Source of the DNA: Castor canadensis
Taxonomy: Eukaryota; Chordata; Mammalia; Rodentia; Castoridae
Direction: 5' to 3'
Length of the DNA stretch: 64,000 nucleotides
Assembly (NCBI RefSeq): GCF_047511655.1
Contig: NC_133395.1
Span: 148,479,818 to 148,543,817 of the forward strand
A program made the position numbers and the translations under genes. Positions 23,001-63,009 of the stretch are shown one piece after another. The notes below the pieces were generated by a model. The model saw only the letters and a program-made list of their open reading frames with translations. It made no database searches and was not told where the DNA came from. Position 1 is the stretch's first letter. Each line of letters begins with the position of its first letter.

Positions 23001-26000
23001 ATTAGTCTGATTCTTTGTGGAAGTTTGGAAAATTTGTTTGTTTTCTTAACTATCACTAGTAATAGTGTACTCACGCTTGGGATTTCCATGATTTAGTCTG
23101 TTTCCATCTTCTGTATCCAGGTTAAGTTTTGTCTTCTACAAAAAACTGAAACTAGATCCATGTATATCACCCTATACCAAGATTAACTCAAAATGGATCA
23201 AGGATCTTAATATCAGACCACAAACTCTAAAGTTGATACAGGAAAGAGTAGGAAATACTCTGGAGTTAGTAGGTATAGTTAAGAACTTTCTCAACAAAAC
23301 CCCAGCAGCACAGCAACTAAGAGATAGCATAGATAAATGGGACCTCATAAAGCTAAAAAGCTTCTGTTCATCAAAAGAAATGGTCTCTAAACTGAAGAGA
23401 ACACCCACAGAGTGGGAGAAAATATTTGCCAACTATACATCAGCCAAAGGACTGATAACCAGAATAGATAGGGAACTTAAAAAACTAAATTCTCCCAAAA
23501 CTAATGAACCAATAAAGAAATGGGCAAGTGAACTAAACAGAACTTTCTCAAAAGAAGAAATTCAAATGGCCAAAAAACACATGAAAAAATGCTCACCATC
23601 TCTAGCAATAAAGGAAATGCAAATTAAAACCACGCTAAGATTCCACCTCACCCCTGTTAGAATAGCCATCATTAGGAACACCACCACCAACAGGTGTTGG
23701 CGAGGATGTGGGGAAAAAGGAACCCTCTTACACTGTTGGTGGGAATGTAAACTAGTACAACCACTCTGGAAAAAAATTTGGAGGCTACTTAAAAAGCTAG
23801 ACATTGATCTACCATTTGATCCAGCAATACCACTCTTGGGGATATACCCAAAAGACCGTGACACAGGTTACTCCAGAGGCACCTGCACACCCATGTTTAT
23901 TGCGGCACTATTCACAATAGCCAAGTTATGGAAACAGCCAAGATGCCCCACCACTGACGAATGGATTAAGAAAATGTGCTATCTATACACAATGGAATTT
24001 CATGCAGCCATGAAGAAGAACGAAATGTTATCATTCACTGGTAAATGGATGGAATTGGAGAACATCATTCTGAGTGAGGTTAGCCTGGCCCAAAAGGCCA
24101 AAAATCGTATGTTCTCCCTCATATGTGGACATTAGATCAAAGGCAAACACAACAAGGGGATTGGACTTTGAGCACATGATAAAAGTGAGAGCACACAAGG
24201 GAGGGGTGAGGATAGGTAAGACACCTAAAAAATTAGCTAGCATTTGTTGCCCTTAACGCAGAGAAACTAAAGCAGATACCTTAAAAGCAACTGAGGCCAA
24301 TAGGAAAAGGGGACCAGGAACTAGAGAAAAGGTGAGATCAAAAAGAATTAACCTAGAAGGTAACACACACACACAGGAAATCAATGAGTCAATGCCCTGT
24401 ATAGCTATCCTTATCTCAACCAGCAAAAACCCTTGTTCCTTCCTATTATTGCTTATACTCTCTCTACAACAAAATTAGAATTAAGGGCAAAATAGTTTCT
24501 GCTGGGTATCAAGGGGGTGGGGGGGAGAGGGAGGTGGCAGAGTGGGTGTTAAGGGAGGGGGTGGGGGCAGGGGGGAGAAATGACCCAAGCTTGTATGCAC
24601 ATATGGATAATAAAGGAAAAAAAAAGTTTTGTCTTCTATCCACAGCTGCTTTTTGGGAACACATCACAAACTGATTTCCCATTAGTCCATTCTGCAGCTG
24701 TATCACTTCTGCAGTACACCCCATTTGCTAATTTCAGATGTTTTATATGCAGTATTTGTTTTACTTGTTTCATATTGTGAATATTGTTACATGCATTTAT
24801 TTTTTGGCAGTACTGGAGTTTGAACTTGGGATTTCATGCTTGCAGGCACTCTACTAATTGATCCACCCCCAGGCCTTTTACAGGCATCTTTTAAGAATGA
24901 TGCCTGTAATTCTTAAATTGTTAAATTCTTAGCTCATCTCTTCCAATAACTTGGCTTCACTTGTTCATTTTGTGTCCTTTCTTTTATACCTATGTACTTC
25001 CCAGGCATCTAGGTACTGTGGCAATGAGTCTAAATTCCCCTGCAGGTTTCAGCCTCTAGGCAGAGAATCTCAGGTACCCAGAACATGTGTTGACCACTTC
25101 TTGCTTTTCTTCCACCAAATAACTCTAGTCAGATCTTTGACTTTAAGAAATAGCATGGATGGATGTCTCCCTGGGTTGTAATCCACCATCTCTAGGGTTT
25201 GGAAGGAGCAGAGCACTTGTACTTCTTGTCATGACAAGGCCAAATAATTCAGATTAGTGAAATTCTTCTGATTACTGTGCAGTATTCCTCAAAGATTCCA
25301 AAGCCATGTCAATGGGGTTTATATTAAGGTCACCATCTTCAGCTAACAGCCCCCCCCCAGATCCCATAAAACCCTCACCCCCAAATAACAAAAACCCCAC
25401 TTGCTTCTTTTAAAGCGAAAGATGGTTATTTTGCCTAAGGTTTGTAGGCAAATGACTATACTACATGGTGACAGTTTGGATTGGCAACTCTTCTGTTTTG
25501 GGACCTTCCCCCACCTTGTGTATACAGTATTGGGATCGAATCCAGAGCCTTGTGACTGCTAGGTAAGTGCTCTACCACTGAGCTACAACTGCAGCCCTTG
25601 GTTTTTTGAAGCAGGGTTTTACGATGTAGTCCAGGCTGGCTTCAAACAATCATCCTGCCTCAGCCTCTCAAGTACTAGGATTACATGTGTGAGCCACCAT
25701 ACCCAGCTCATTTTTATTTTTATTCACAAAGGAAGTCCCTAGGCCATCTTATTTCTTCAGCATTTTCTCTGATGAGGGAATAATCCTTGTTTCCTACTTT
25801 TCTCTGTTGGAGAGAAAGAGGACCAGACTCCCTACATACTCAGTACCCAGACCTAGCCATGGCCAGGGATGGCAATCCTTGCTGCTTTAAGTTACAGTGC
25901 TTCCCTCCACACCACGAAAGCCTCTCTTACTTCCGACCATTGGAACCTGTCTCACTATTACAAACTGGATGGAAAAACAGTGGCTATGTGATGTGTTCCA

Positions 26001-27817
26001 GTTACAGTGACCTTGGGCAATTTCTGGTCCTCTGAATTCCATTTTGGATAGTGACATGTTGGACTAAATGGCTACTGGTCAAGGTTCCATGATGGAAACA
26101 CAGCACCAGTATTGAAGAATCTTTAGTCAATACCTGTACCACAGCTTGGTGCCAGAGTCTGTCTCATGGCACACAAGCTTAGCAGCTTCTGGTGAGGGGC
26201 TGATGTGGGTAATGACTGATGTTTCTTTCTTCAGAAAAATATCACAGAAGCCTATCAGGTCATCAAGAAGCCTCGTAAGTCCATGGTGAACGTGATTAGA
26301 ATTTTACCCCCTCTCAACAAGGCTGTCTACAACTATAGTATTCAGGCCCTGAATTCCACAGAGCTTGCCAAGAAGGAGATGTATCAAGAGATGGCCAAGG
26401 TGAGTGACAGGTCCAAACAGGATAATGACAGTTGACTAATCTTTCCTCTGACCACAGGTCAGCAGGGGACATCTGGGGAGCAGATGAAAGCCTATCAACT
26501 AGGGACAGTAGACAAGGGATCAGGTGCTAAGAAAGAAGTCCTGTTCTACACTAAATGTGAATCCTCCATATATGCTCAGGGGTGAGCCAAAGACCTTTAA
26601 CATATGCTCAGATACACATGACTGAAAACAACTCTGTTGTTGCTGCTTATGGAAGGCAGCTGTCACCCAGAACACAAAACCTTGGTGTTTTCAGCACCCA
26701 TTACATGTAGAAAACTTGTCAGAGGGGGTAATAATGTGACCTTCACAGGGTTGCCATATAGTTCAGTTAATCTGAATGTGCTACTTACAATGTCAGGAGC
26801 TATCATTATGCCTCCAGCTGTTTCTGACACGTTCTTGGTATCCTGATGCCCACTCAACCCTATCCAAGACTATTCCCAAATGTTCTCTGGATCTATTTGC
26901 CCTCCTAGGAGCCAGGAAAGAGATTCACATACTCACAGAATTATCTCTCAGCCATGGTGGAGCCCCAGGATTCAAAGGAAGAGGAGAAGAAAGCCCAGAA
27001 GAAGTCCCGTCAGGCCTGGCTCACAGCCAATGGGTTCCAAGTATGGGGTCTTCACAACAACATTGAAAACCAACATCAGGATCTCAGACTGCCAGCCATT
27101 GGAGGGCTGAATGAGGTCCACAGGGAGGAGGAAGGCCTCAAGTGGAGGGTCCTTACAAACCTTTTTCCTCCTAACTTACTTGCTCCTCTAATTTAGGAGT
27201 GGAAGGAAAATGCACTGTTTGCCAATGTGCTGAAACCTGTGTTGGATCGAGAGAGGTGGAGCTGGGACCGGCGTCACCTGGATTTTGATTTGTACAAGAA
27301 GCCACCACCTTTCTTTGAGCTGGTCCCTCCTGCAGCTCCAAAGGCTGTGACAGGTAAGACAACAGCTTTCTGAGCTAAGTCTCCTGATGTATTGGCAGGC
27401 AGAGCTCTGCATCTTTGCATCTTTAGCACTGTCTGCTTGGTTTTAGAATGCATCCAAAATTTCTAGGCTAGGAAATCAGGATTCAGAATTGGTCTGTTAA
27501 AATGGACTGGAACACAGGAGGCCTGGGTTTTAGTCCCATGTGTCATGCTAGTTTTGCAATTTTGAGCAAATCCCTTTCCTGCTCTGAGCCCGGTTTCTCA
27601 GCTATAAACAAGGGAGAGTTGGAAGGTAGGTTTAAGGGCTTCTGGTGCTTCAATGCTGTTAGCCATGACTGGTCTCTGAATCCTGACAAGCTCAGGGCAG
27701 AGGCCTGGGGCCATATGTAGGCCTTCTAGGGGGAGGGAGACCGGAAGCATGGGTCTTGCTACACTAATGCCCCCAAGTCTTTCTGTTTTCCTCTTTATCC
27801 CCATTTATGAAGACTGA
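10112..27817 (+). CDS. CFAP92: CFAP92 (KIAA1257) C-terminal portion, 5' part outside the window
   Basis: Putative cilia- and flagella-associated protein 92; its molecular role is not established. Plus-strand exons: 10112-11016, 15292-15486, 17055-17352, 26235-26399, 26909-27115, 27197-27353, and a candidate terminal exon from 27813. Intron phases agree throughout and about 640 residues are visible. The identification rests on remembered similarity to KIAA1257 (the [16 protein letters not shown] region, a DUF4550-type family) and on position next to ACAD9 in convergent orientation, as in human. No upstream exon or start codon was recognised, so the gene begins left of the window or in a short exon I missed. 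No signal peptide or membrane segment is seen in the visible part. Confidence 0.85.
11017..11755 (+). other. CFAP92 intron, no internal feature seen
   Basis: Mixed-composition unique sequence with no splice-flanked open exon. Confidence 0.5.
11756..12750 (+). mobile_element. L1 3'-end fragment interrupted by a ~507-bp insertion
   Basis: 11760-11994 (CATACAACAGAGTATTATTC) and 12510-12740 (TTGTGCACTTTAAAAGATTG) are colinear parts of an L1MA-type 3' end. They are separated by 11995-12501, a GC-richer insert unrelated to L1. Confidence 0.85.
11995..12501. mobile_element. Unclassified ~507-bp insertion in the L1, flanked by 8-bp repeats
   Basis: The insert is bounded by ACTGTTAC at 11987-11994 and 12502-12509. 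It contains AATAAT/AATAAA-like sequence near its right end, which could suit a solo LTR, but it lacks TG...CA ends exactly at the repeats and shows no terminal inverted repeat. Confidence 0.5.
12751..13640. other. CFAP92 intron: unique sequence, a short TA repeat, a degraded SINE
   Basis: 13345-13365 is a short TA/CA microsatellite. 13369-13440 (GGGCTGGAGTTATATG to CCAGCACTACCACAAAC) is a degraded plus-strand ID-like SINE. The rest has no recognised feature. Confidence 0.5.
13641..14290 (-). mobile_element. Degraded LINE-1 ORF2
   Basis: Minus-strand L1 in style (ATTAATTGGTATAAAAAGTT; TGATGTTCTTGACTTGTTTT). A pyrimidine-rich CTT/CCT tract at 13910-13960 sits within it. Confidence 0.6.
14710..14832 (+). 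repeat. B1-like SINE
   Basis: GATAGGGTGGCGCACACCTG to a long A run; includes AGGAGGCTGAGGCAGGAGGA. Confidence 0.85.
14833..15291. other. CFAP92 intron end, no feature seen
   Basis: GC-richer toward the exon; ends in the TTCTCTTGCAG acceptor. Confidence 0.5.
15292..15486 (+). CDS. CFAP92: CFAP92 internal exon, GC-rich
   Basis: Acceptor TCTCTTGCAG, donor GTGGGC. Encodes [20 protein letters not shown] through [11 protein letters not shown]. The exon is much richer in GC and CpG than its introns. Phase 2 at both ends, matching the neighbouring exons. Confidence 0.88.
15487..17054. other. CFAP92 intron, mostly unique sequence
   Basis: No coding or clear mobile element. 16940-17025 (GAATCCTGTGACC... 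GTTTTCATTCCTACTGTAAA) resembles a MIR fragment. Confidence 0.5.
17055..17352 (+). CDS. CFAP92: CFAP92 internal exon
   Basis: Acceptor TTGTTCCAG, donor GTGGGT. Encodes [20 protein letters not shown] through [10 protein letters not shown], a charged, mainly helical segment. Phase 2 in, phase 0 out. Confidence 0.9.
17353..17929. other. CFAP92 intron start, no feature seen
   Basis: Unique-looking sequence; a 199-residue minus-strand frame crossing into the B1 at 17930 has no coding character. Confidence 0.5.
17930..18060 (-). repeat. B1-like SINE
   Basis: A T run is followed by GAGACAGAGTTTCACTCTGT and CTTCCTGAGTGCTGGGATTA, the reverse complement of B1. Confidence 0.9.
18061..20650 (-). mobile_element. 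Decayed minus-strand LINE-1, several pieces
   Basis: 18080-18640 and 19840-20600 read as reverse-complement L1 ORF2 C-terminal/3' regions (GTACCTAGGAGTAAAATTAT; CCTGATGAGTAATGATTTGA). 19160-19830 reads as an RT region (AATGTGTATCCTATAGTTGC). A B1 fragment interrupts it near 18960. Confidence 0.75.
18960..19047 (-). repeat. B1-like SINE fragment
   Basis: CTTCTTGAGTAGCTAGGATT followed by ATAGGCATGAGCCACCCATG. Confidence 0.75.
21258..21342 (-). repeat. B1-like SINE fragment
   Basis: AGCCCAGGCTGTGATCTTCC followed by TGCCTCAGCCTTCTGAGTGC. Confidence 0.8.
21416..21730 (-). repeat. Three-module composite SINE with target duplication
   Basis: On the plus strand, a reverse ID-like module (GGGATTTGAACTCAGGGCC) is followed by two reverse B1-like modules. 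Diverged direct repeats flank it: TAATGCCAGAGGAC at 21402-21415 and TAATGCTGGAGAGC at 21731-21744. The ID and B1 modules therefore moved as one unit. Confidence 0.85.
22035..22120 (+). repeat. ID-like SINE
   Basis: GGGTGGCTCAAGCCATAGAG through GAGTTCAAACCCCAGTACCA and an A-rich tail. Confidence 0.85.
22121..23138. other. CFAP92 intron, AT-rich, old L1-like
   Basis: Resembles decayed minus-strand L1 or untranslated sequence; no gene. Ends at the target site of the young L1. Confidence 0.4.
23139..24623 (+). mobile_element. 5'-truncated LINE-1 with target-site duplication
   Basis: Contains the C-terminal part of ORF2 and a 3' UTR ending in an A tail. A 15-bp direct repeat, AAGTTTTGTCTTCTA, flanks it at 23124-23138 and 24624-24638. 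The open frame 23233-24135 encodes the L1 cysteine-rich C-terminal region ([18 protein letters not shown]), followed by the conserved [12 protein letters not shown] and [11 protein letters not shown] segments. The upstream endonuclease and most of the reverse transcriptase are missing, so it is not autonomous. It is the youngest-looking L1 in the window and sits in a CFAP92 intron. Confidence 0.95.
24512..24577 (+). repeat. G-rich tract in the L1 3' UTR
   Basis: Several runs of four to seven guanines in about 65 bases, almost free of pyrimidines. Such tracts are a known feature of mammalian L1 3' UTRs and can fold as G-quadruplexes. Confidence 0.8.
24805..24880 (-). repeat. ID-like SINE
   Basis: GGCAGTACTGGAGTTTGAAC followed by TTGATCCACCCCCAGGCC. 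Confidence 0.8.
24881..25520. other. CFAP92 intron, no feature seen
   Basis: Mixed composition with a short C run near 25355. The 76-residue frame at 24951-25181 has no splice context. Confidence 0.5.
25523..25710 (-). repeat. Two-module composite SINE (ID plus B1)
   Basis: ATTGGGATCGAATCCAGAGC and CTACCACTGAGCTACAACTG (reverse ID) run directly into GTAGTCCAGGCTGGCTTCAA and CTCTCAAGTACTAGGATTAC (reverse B1). Confidence 0.85.
26235..26399 (+). CDS. CFAP92: CFAP92 internal exon
   Basis: Acceptor TTTCTTCAG, donor GTGAGT. Encodes [20 protein letters not shown] through MYQEMAK, fifty-five whole codons in phase 0. It follows an 8.9-kb intron. Confidence 0.9.
26400..26908. other. CFAP92 intron, 509 bp, no feature seen
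   Basis: Unique sequence bounded by a GTGAGT donor and a CCTCCTAG acceptor. Confidence 0.6.
26909..27115 (+). CDS. CFAP92: CFAP92 internal exon
   Basis: Acceptor CCCTCCTAG, donor GTCCAC. Encodes [20 protein letters not shown], then a lysine- and glutamate-rich stretch ([18 protein letters not shown]), ending at GGLNE. Sixty-nine whole codons, phase 0. Confidence 0.9.
27197..27353 (+). CDS. CFAP92: CFAP92 penultimate exon
   Basis: Acceptor CTAATTTAG, donor GTAAGA. Encodes [20 protein letters not shown] through a proline-rich [17 protein letters not shown] end. The preceding intron is only 81 bp. Ends in phase 1. Confidence 0.88.
27505..27625 (+). repeat. MIR-like SINE
   Basis: AGGCCTGGGTTTTAGTCCCA, then TTTTGAGCAAATCCCTTTCC, gives the MIR core pattern. 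Confidence 0.65.
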
Positions 27818-27975
27818 CTTCAAGATCATGTACAGGTTGGTATGGAACCCACATTTGTTGGTTAACATAGCCAGAAACTTTGTTCAGGGGGAGACAAGAG
27901 TTTCTTTAGCAACAAGGTTTGCCAGAAAAACTTTCCCAGAAATCTAGATGCAATAAACAAGGGAGATTCTTCTCT
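27813..27975 (+). CDS. CFAP92: Candidate CFAP92 terminal exon (one codon plus stop, 3' UTR)
   Basis: A long pyrimidine tract leads to AG at 27811-27812. Joined to the phase-1 G of the previous exon it reads Asp then TGA (27815-27817). AATAAA lies at 27952-27957; a second lies near 28253. It is the best-looking terminal acceptor nearby, but nothing in the coding sequence confirms it. In human I recall CFAP92 and ACAD9 overlapping at their 3' ends, so the true last exon may lie further right. Confidence 0.4.
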
Positions 27976-28308
27976 CTCCTGACTCCTGAGGACAGCTGGT
28001 AACATGAGAACAGCTCCATGAAACGGGAGGAAATGTAACACGTTTGCTAGAATGTCACTTTCTCTGTATTCCTGGAAGTTGTTCCTTCCCTCCCAGACAG
28101 GACCTGGGCCTTCTGAGACTCTAAAGGAAGAGATCCAATCTCCTGGCCTATCCCAGGCTGAGTGGTGGTTCTGGAGGAGGTGTTAGCTGATAGCTGAAAG
28201 CTACCAATCTTCCCAGCTCAAGTTGCCTGGCTACTTTGTTGGTGAAAATGTGTAATAAATACAGGCTGGGGTTTTCCCTTGCCCTGCTCATGTTTAAGAA
28301 AAACTAGA

Positions 28309-28625
28309 GGGCCAGGTGTGGTGGCTCCCAATTACTTGGGAGGCAGAGTTTGGGAGGATCAGAGTTTGAGGCTACCCCAGGCAAAAAATTCACAAGACTC
28401 CACCTCAACCAAGGAAAACTGGGTATGGTGGTATGCGACTATCGTCCCAGCTATGCAGGAAGCATAAATAAGATGCTGTGCTCCATGTTGGCTTGGGTAT
28501 ACATGTGAGACCCTTTTCAAAAAATACCTGAAGCAAAAAGGGCTGGGATCATGAGTCAGGTGATGCCTGGCAAATGCAAGGTCCTAAGTTCAAACCTCAG
28601 TACCACCAATGTAAAAAAAAAGAGA
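28309..28625 (+). repeat. Three-module composite SINE (B1-B1-ID order)
   Basis: GGGCCAGGTGTGGTGGCTCC starts the first 7SL-like module, CTGGGTATGGTGGTATGCGA the second, and GGGCTGGGATCATGAGTCAG the ID-like third, ending in an A run. This is the clearest full-length copy and lies between the CFAP92 and ACAD9 3' ends. Confidence 0.85.
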
Positions 28626-29242
28626 CAAAAAACTAGAATCAGCAGGAGAGAACTGAGGGTGAGGGCTCTGAAACCCAGATGGAGGACTAGAAAACCTGCT
28701 GCTGAAATGCCTGTGTGCCACCAGTAATAAGCTTTCCCAATGAAGGGATCTCTGTGCAGCCTCCTGTCCCTGGCACTCTGCATAGGCATCCACTCCACAT
28801 TGTATAAAGTGCCTCTGCCATCAATTACTAGCCAGTAAAGTAACAACTTTGGATTTCACTAGAAAGTTATTTCCAAAGCACCATATTTGTAAAGTTTTGC
28901 CTTTGTAAGACTAGTTACCAAAACCCTGGCAGAGATCTTGCAAGCAATGGTAGACAGGAGCCTGGTGAAATACAAGGACTGTTAGTCCCACCTAAAAACA
29001 TCCTCTCACCCTCTCTTTAAGATGGAGGCCAATCCTTGCAGAGAAACAAAAAGTGACACGTGGGAATAAGCATACACTGTTATACTCCAGGCAATGCAGT
29101 TTGCCTATTACCCGAGAAGGACTGAAGGTAGGGCTAAGTCATGAGCCTTTGTGAACACTGCTCATGGAATTAGGCACTGCCCCTTGGCATTTAGACTCTC
29201 TTCACAGGGTGAAAACAAGGGAGACCAGATGCCATCACTAGG
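28626..29242. other. Intergenic, no feature seen
   Basis: Between the convergent genes. A 96-residue minus-strand frame (28556-28846) overlaps the SINE tail and has no coding support. Confidence 0.5.
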
Positions 29243-29325
29243 TCTGGAGGTATGGCTCAAGTGGCAGAGTGCTTGCTCAGCAAGCACAAGGCTTGGAGTC
29301 CAAACCTTACTACTGAAAAAAATAC
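29243..29325 (+). repeat. ID-like SINE
   Basis: GGTCTGGAGGTATGGCTCAA through GGAGTCCAAACCTTACTACT and an A tail. Confidence 0.85.
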
Positions 29326-29892
29326 CAGTCATATCAAAGGGTTCCTCAGTGTCATGCCAATATCCACTAAAGGCTGGTTCTGAGGAATAACATGAACAGC
29401 ATAGCAAGGCTAGAAAGGACAAATTATGACTTTTTCTTTTTTTGTTAAATGGTTCCTAACACAGGCTGTAAGTGCATTTTACTCCTAGTTTCAATGAGAG
29501 ACATGGACACAGTGTCCAGCTATTTCTTGAATGTATAGTCTACTAGAAATGGTTGCCCATGCCCCAAACAGTTCCTGTAAACCTCATGCCACCAAGGTGG
29601 CAGCATAAACCCCAGTTTCCACTGTGGTACCTTCTAAACCACCAGCATAGCTTCAAGTGCCAAGTGCCAGCTATTCCATTCTCTTTCTACATTTTTTTAG
29701 AAGCTATGATCTCATTAGATGCAGGGGCAGGTCCAAACCTAGCTGAAGCTTCTTAGGAGATGGAGAAAGGCCTTCAGCTGCACACAGGGGACAAATGGTC
29801 CACTTGCATAACCCAAGGTCTCCATCTTCTAAAGAGGCTGTCTTGGGTTGTTTGTAGCTTGGGACATGTGGTACAGGAATATGGCCCCTGCC
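29326..29892 (-). other. ACAD9: Region expected to hold the ACAD9 3' UTR
   Basis: Directly follows the ACAD9 stop on the minus strand. No standard polyadenylation signal is visible; AGTAAA at 29478-29483 is a weak candidate. Confidence 0.5.
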
Positions 29893-60928
<31,036 letters not shown>

Positions 60929-61028
60929 GCTGCAAGGTGGTCGCCGCAGAAGCCGGACTACTCAGCGTCAAGGTCTACGGAGTCGGAGCGCGCGGGCAGA
61001 TGACGACACTGGCCTACGCTCCCACAGC

Positions 61029-61040
61029 TGCGCATGCGCG
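61029..61040. promoter_or_regulatory. Perfect NRF-1 site in the ACAD9 promoter
   Basis: TGCGCATGCGCG matches the palindromic NRF-1 consensus YGCGCAYGCGCR at all 12 positions, about 100 bp upstream of the ACAD9 ATG. NRF-1 drives many nuclear genes for respiratory-chain function, which fits the complex I assembly role. Confidence 0.85.
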
Positions 61041-61437
61041 GCCACGCCCCGGGAGCCCGTGGGGCGGGGCGCCGCCAGCTGCCAGGGTTACGGCTCCCGC
61101 AGGCTGCCGCTGAGGGTGTTTTCTGTTAAACGCCAGCAGTTTGAGTACAAGCCGGCCCTAGAAGCTTTCCAGGTGCCAGGGATGCTGAGAAGCCCAGCTG
61201 CCTGCACTGCTTTCCTCCTGCTGGTTCAAGTCCGACGCCGTGGAGAAAGGAAAGAAGGGAAGAAGCTGGTTTCCACGGCTTAGCTGGGTCTGGCAGAAAT
61301 GTTCCCAGTTTAAGTCGAACCGTGGGAATCATTTTGTTTTGCTTTGTAGCTTCCATGTACGTTTCTTTTTCTCTTTTTTTTTTTATCAGAAAAAGAGAAG
61401 GAATACTTTGCCAAAAAAGGTTTACGTGAAACTTAAT

Positions 61438-61635
61438 TTTTGGCAGTACTGGGGTTTGAACTCAGGACCTCATGCTTCTTAGGCAAGCACAGTACCACTT
61501 GAGCCACACCTCCAGCCCTTTTTTCCACATAGGCTCTCATGTTTTCCCCTGGGGCTGACCTTCCACTGCTTCCTCCTGCCAGTGCCTCCTGTGTACCTGG
61601 AATTTCCTCGCATACAGCCTCAAATTCCTAACAGC
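61438..61635 (-). repeat. Composite SINE (ID-like head plus decayed B1-like part)
   Basis: Reads TACTGGGGTTTGAACTCAGG, the complement of a tRNA-derived SINE B-box region, followed by a degenerate 7SL-like portion. It ends where the retroviral remnant begins. Confidence 0.75.
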
Positions 61636-61689
61636 CCCCCAAGCGAGGATCTAATACCAATGTTTGTGCCAGGAGACTGACAAGACCCA

Positions 61690-62765
61690 GATCATAAAGC
61701 CCCTCCCACTGTTGAGCCCACTGATCCATGGGTAACTGGGACGGTAGCAGGAAAACATTTCTTCCTTGATACTCGGGCATCCACCTCAGTTTTAACCGAA
61801 TATTTGAGTCCCCTTAAAAAGTCCTCTTTCCCTATTGTTGGAGTAGACGGCATAGCAAACACACCCAACATGACTCCCCCTCTCTACTGTATTTTTGGGT
61901 CTAAGTCCTTTACACATCCCTTCCTGGCTATTCCAGCTTGTCCCTTTCCAATATTAGGATGATATATACTGCATATACTCAAAGCCACCATTTTTATCTC
62001 ATCCATTAATTCTGGCCAGCCCATACAATTTTTTCTCCCTATACAGGAACTTCCACAGCCCAAAACCTCTCCCCACCTCTTACAGAAATCATCTAAGTTT
62101 GGGACACATCCCACCCCTCCATAGCGTCACATCATAGTCCCATTAATATTACTCTTAAATACCTCCCCACCCCCATCGTTGTTCCACAATAGCCCTTGTG
62201 CAGGGAGGGACATATGGGATTAAAATTATAGATCAACTAAAAACCTCGAATCTCTTAATCCCTGTTAACTCCCCTTACAACACTCATCCTTCCAGTTAAA
62301 AAAATCCAATGGTTCCTTTAGGTTAGTCCAAGACCTCAGGAAAAAAAAAAAATCAATGCTGACATTAACCGTATTTGTCCTGTGGTTTCTAACCCACATA
62401 CTCTCTCTCCCAGATTTCTCCCCAGACCTCTTTCTTTTCAGTCCTAGATCTCAAGGATGCCTTCTTTACCATCCCCTTACATCCCTCCTCCCAACCCTTA
62501 TTTGCCTTCAGGTGGACAGATCCCATTACCCATCACACCCAACAATTAACCTGGACGGTCCTCCCTGATGGATTCAGAAACTCCCCTCACATTTTTAGCC
62601 AAGCCTTACAGGAGGATCTCAATTCCCTTAATCTTTTCCCAAGTAAGCTCATCCAATATGTAGATGATCTCCTTCTATGTAGCTCCTCAAAATCCTTATG
62701 TAAAACCCACACCATTATTCTCCTTAATTCATTAGCAGGTATCAAAAAATAAGGCCCAGCTTATC
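61690..62765 (+). pseudogene. Endogenous retrovirus pro-pol remnant (class I / gammaretrovirus-like)
   Basis: An old, broken retroviral fragment with no LTR seen at either side. A protease-like segment has the active-site region at 61765-61785, where the usual DTG reads DTR. Reverse-transcriptase landmarks follow: a DLKDAFF-type motif near 62440-62465, a LPDGFRNSP motif near 62560-62590, and YVDD at 62657-62668. The segments lie in different frames and are separated by stop codons and a poly(A)-like run near 62341-62353, so no product can be made. Gag and env are absent. Confidence 0.85.
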
Positions 62766-62849
62766 TCAACTTCAGTCTCATTCATGGGACTTTTACTAAC
62801 TGGGATATCATATGATATGTTAAGATTAAACTGTAACATTTGAAAAACA

Positions 62850-63009
62850 TTTAGTGATATAAAAATTATTCAAAGGGTGAACGAGGACCACAAGGTAAAA
62901 TGCACATGGCTTTTTTATTTGTGTAGACACGCTTCTAAAAACACTTTAAAACAGACACACGTGAGCACAACACCACTGGCTCACCAAGGCAGCTTTATTC
63001 CAGAAGTTC
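62850..63009 (-). other. Sequence downstream of the tubulin stop, with two AATAAA motifs
   Basis: AATAAA on the minus strand occurs at 62994-62999, only 10 bp after the stop, and at 62914-62919. No clear poly(A) tail follows, so the downstream limit of the copied region cannot be set. Confidence 0.4.

Noticed and set aside
23233-24135. A 300-residue open frame as a host gene
   Set aside because: It is the C-terminal part of L1 ORF2, flanked by a target duplication and an A tail.
28540-28625. tRNA-like B-box sequences as tRNA genes
   Set aside because: Every copy is the ID-like head of a SINE with an A-rich tail and no foldable full tRNA.
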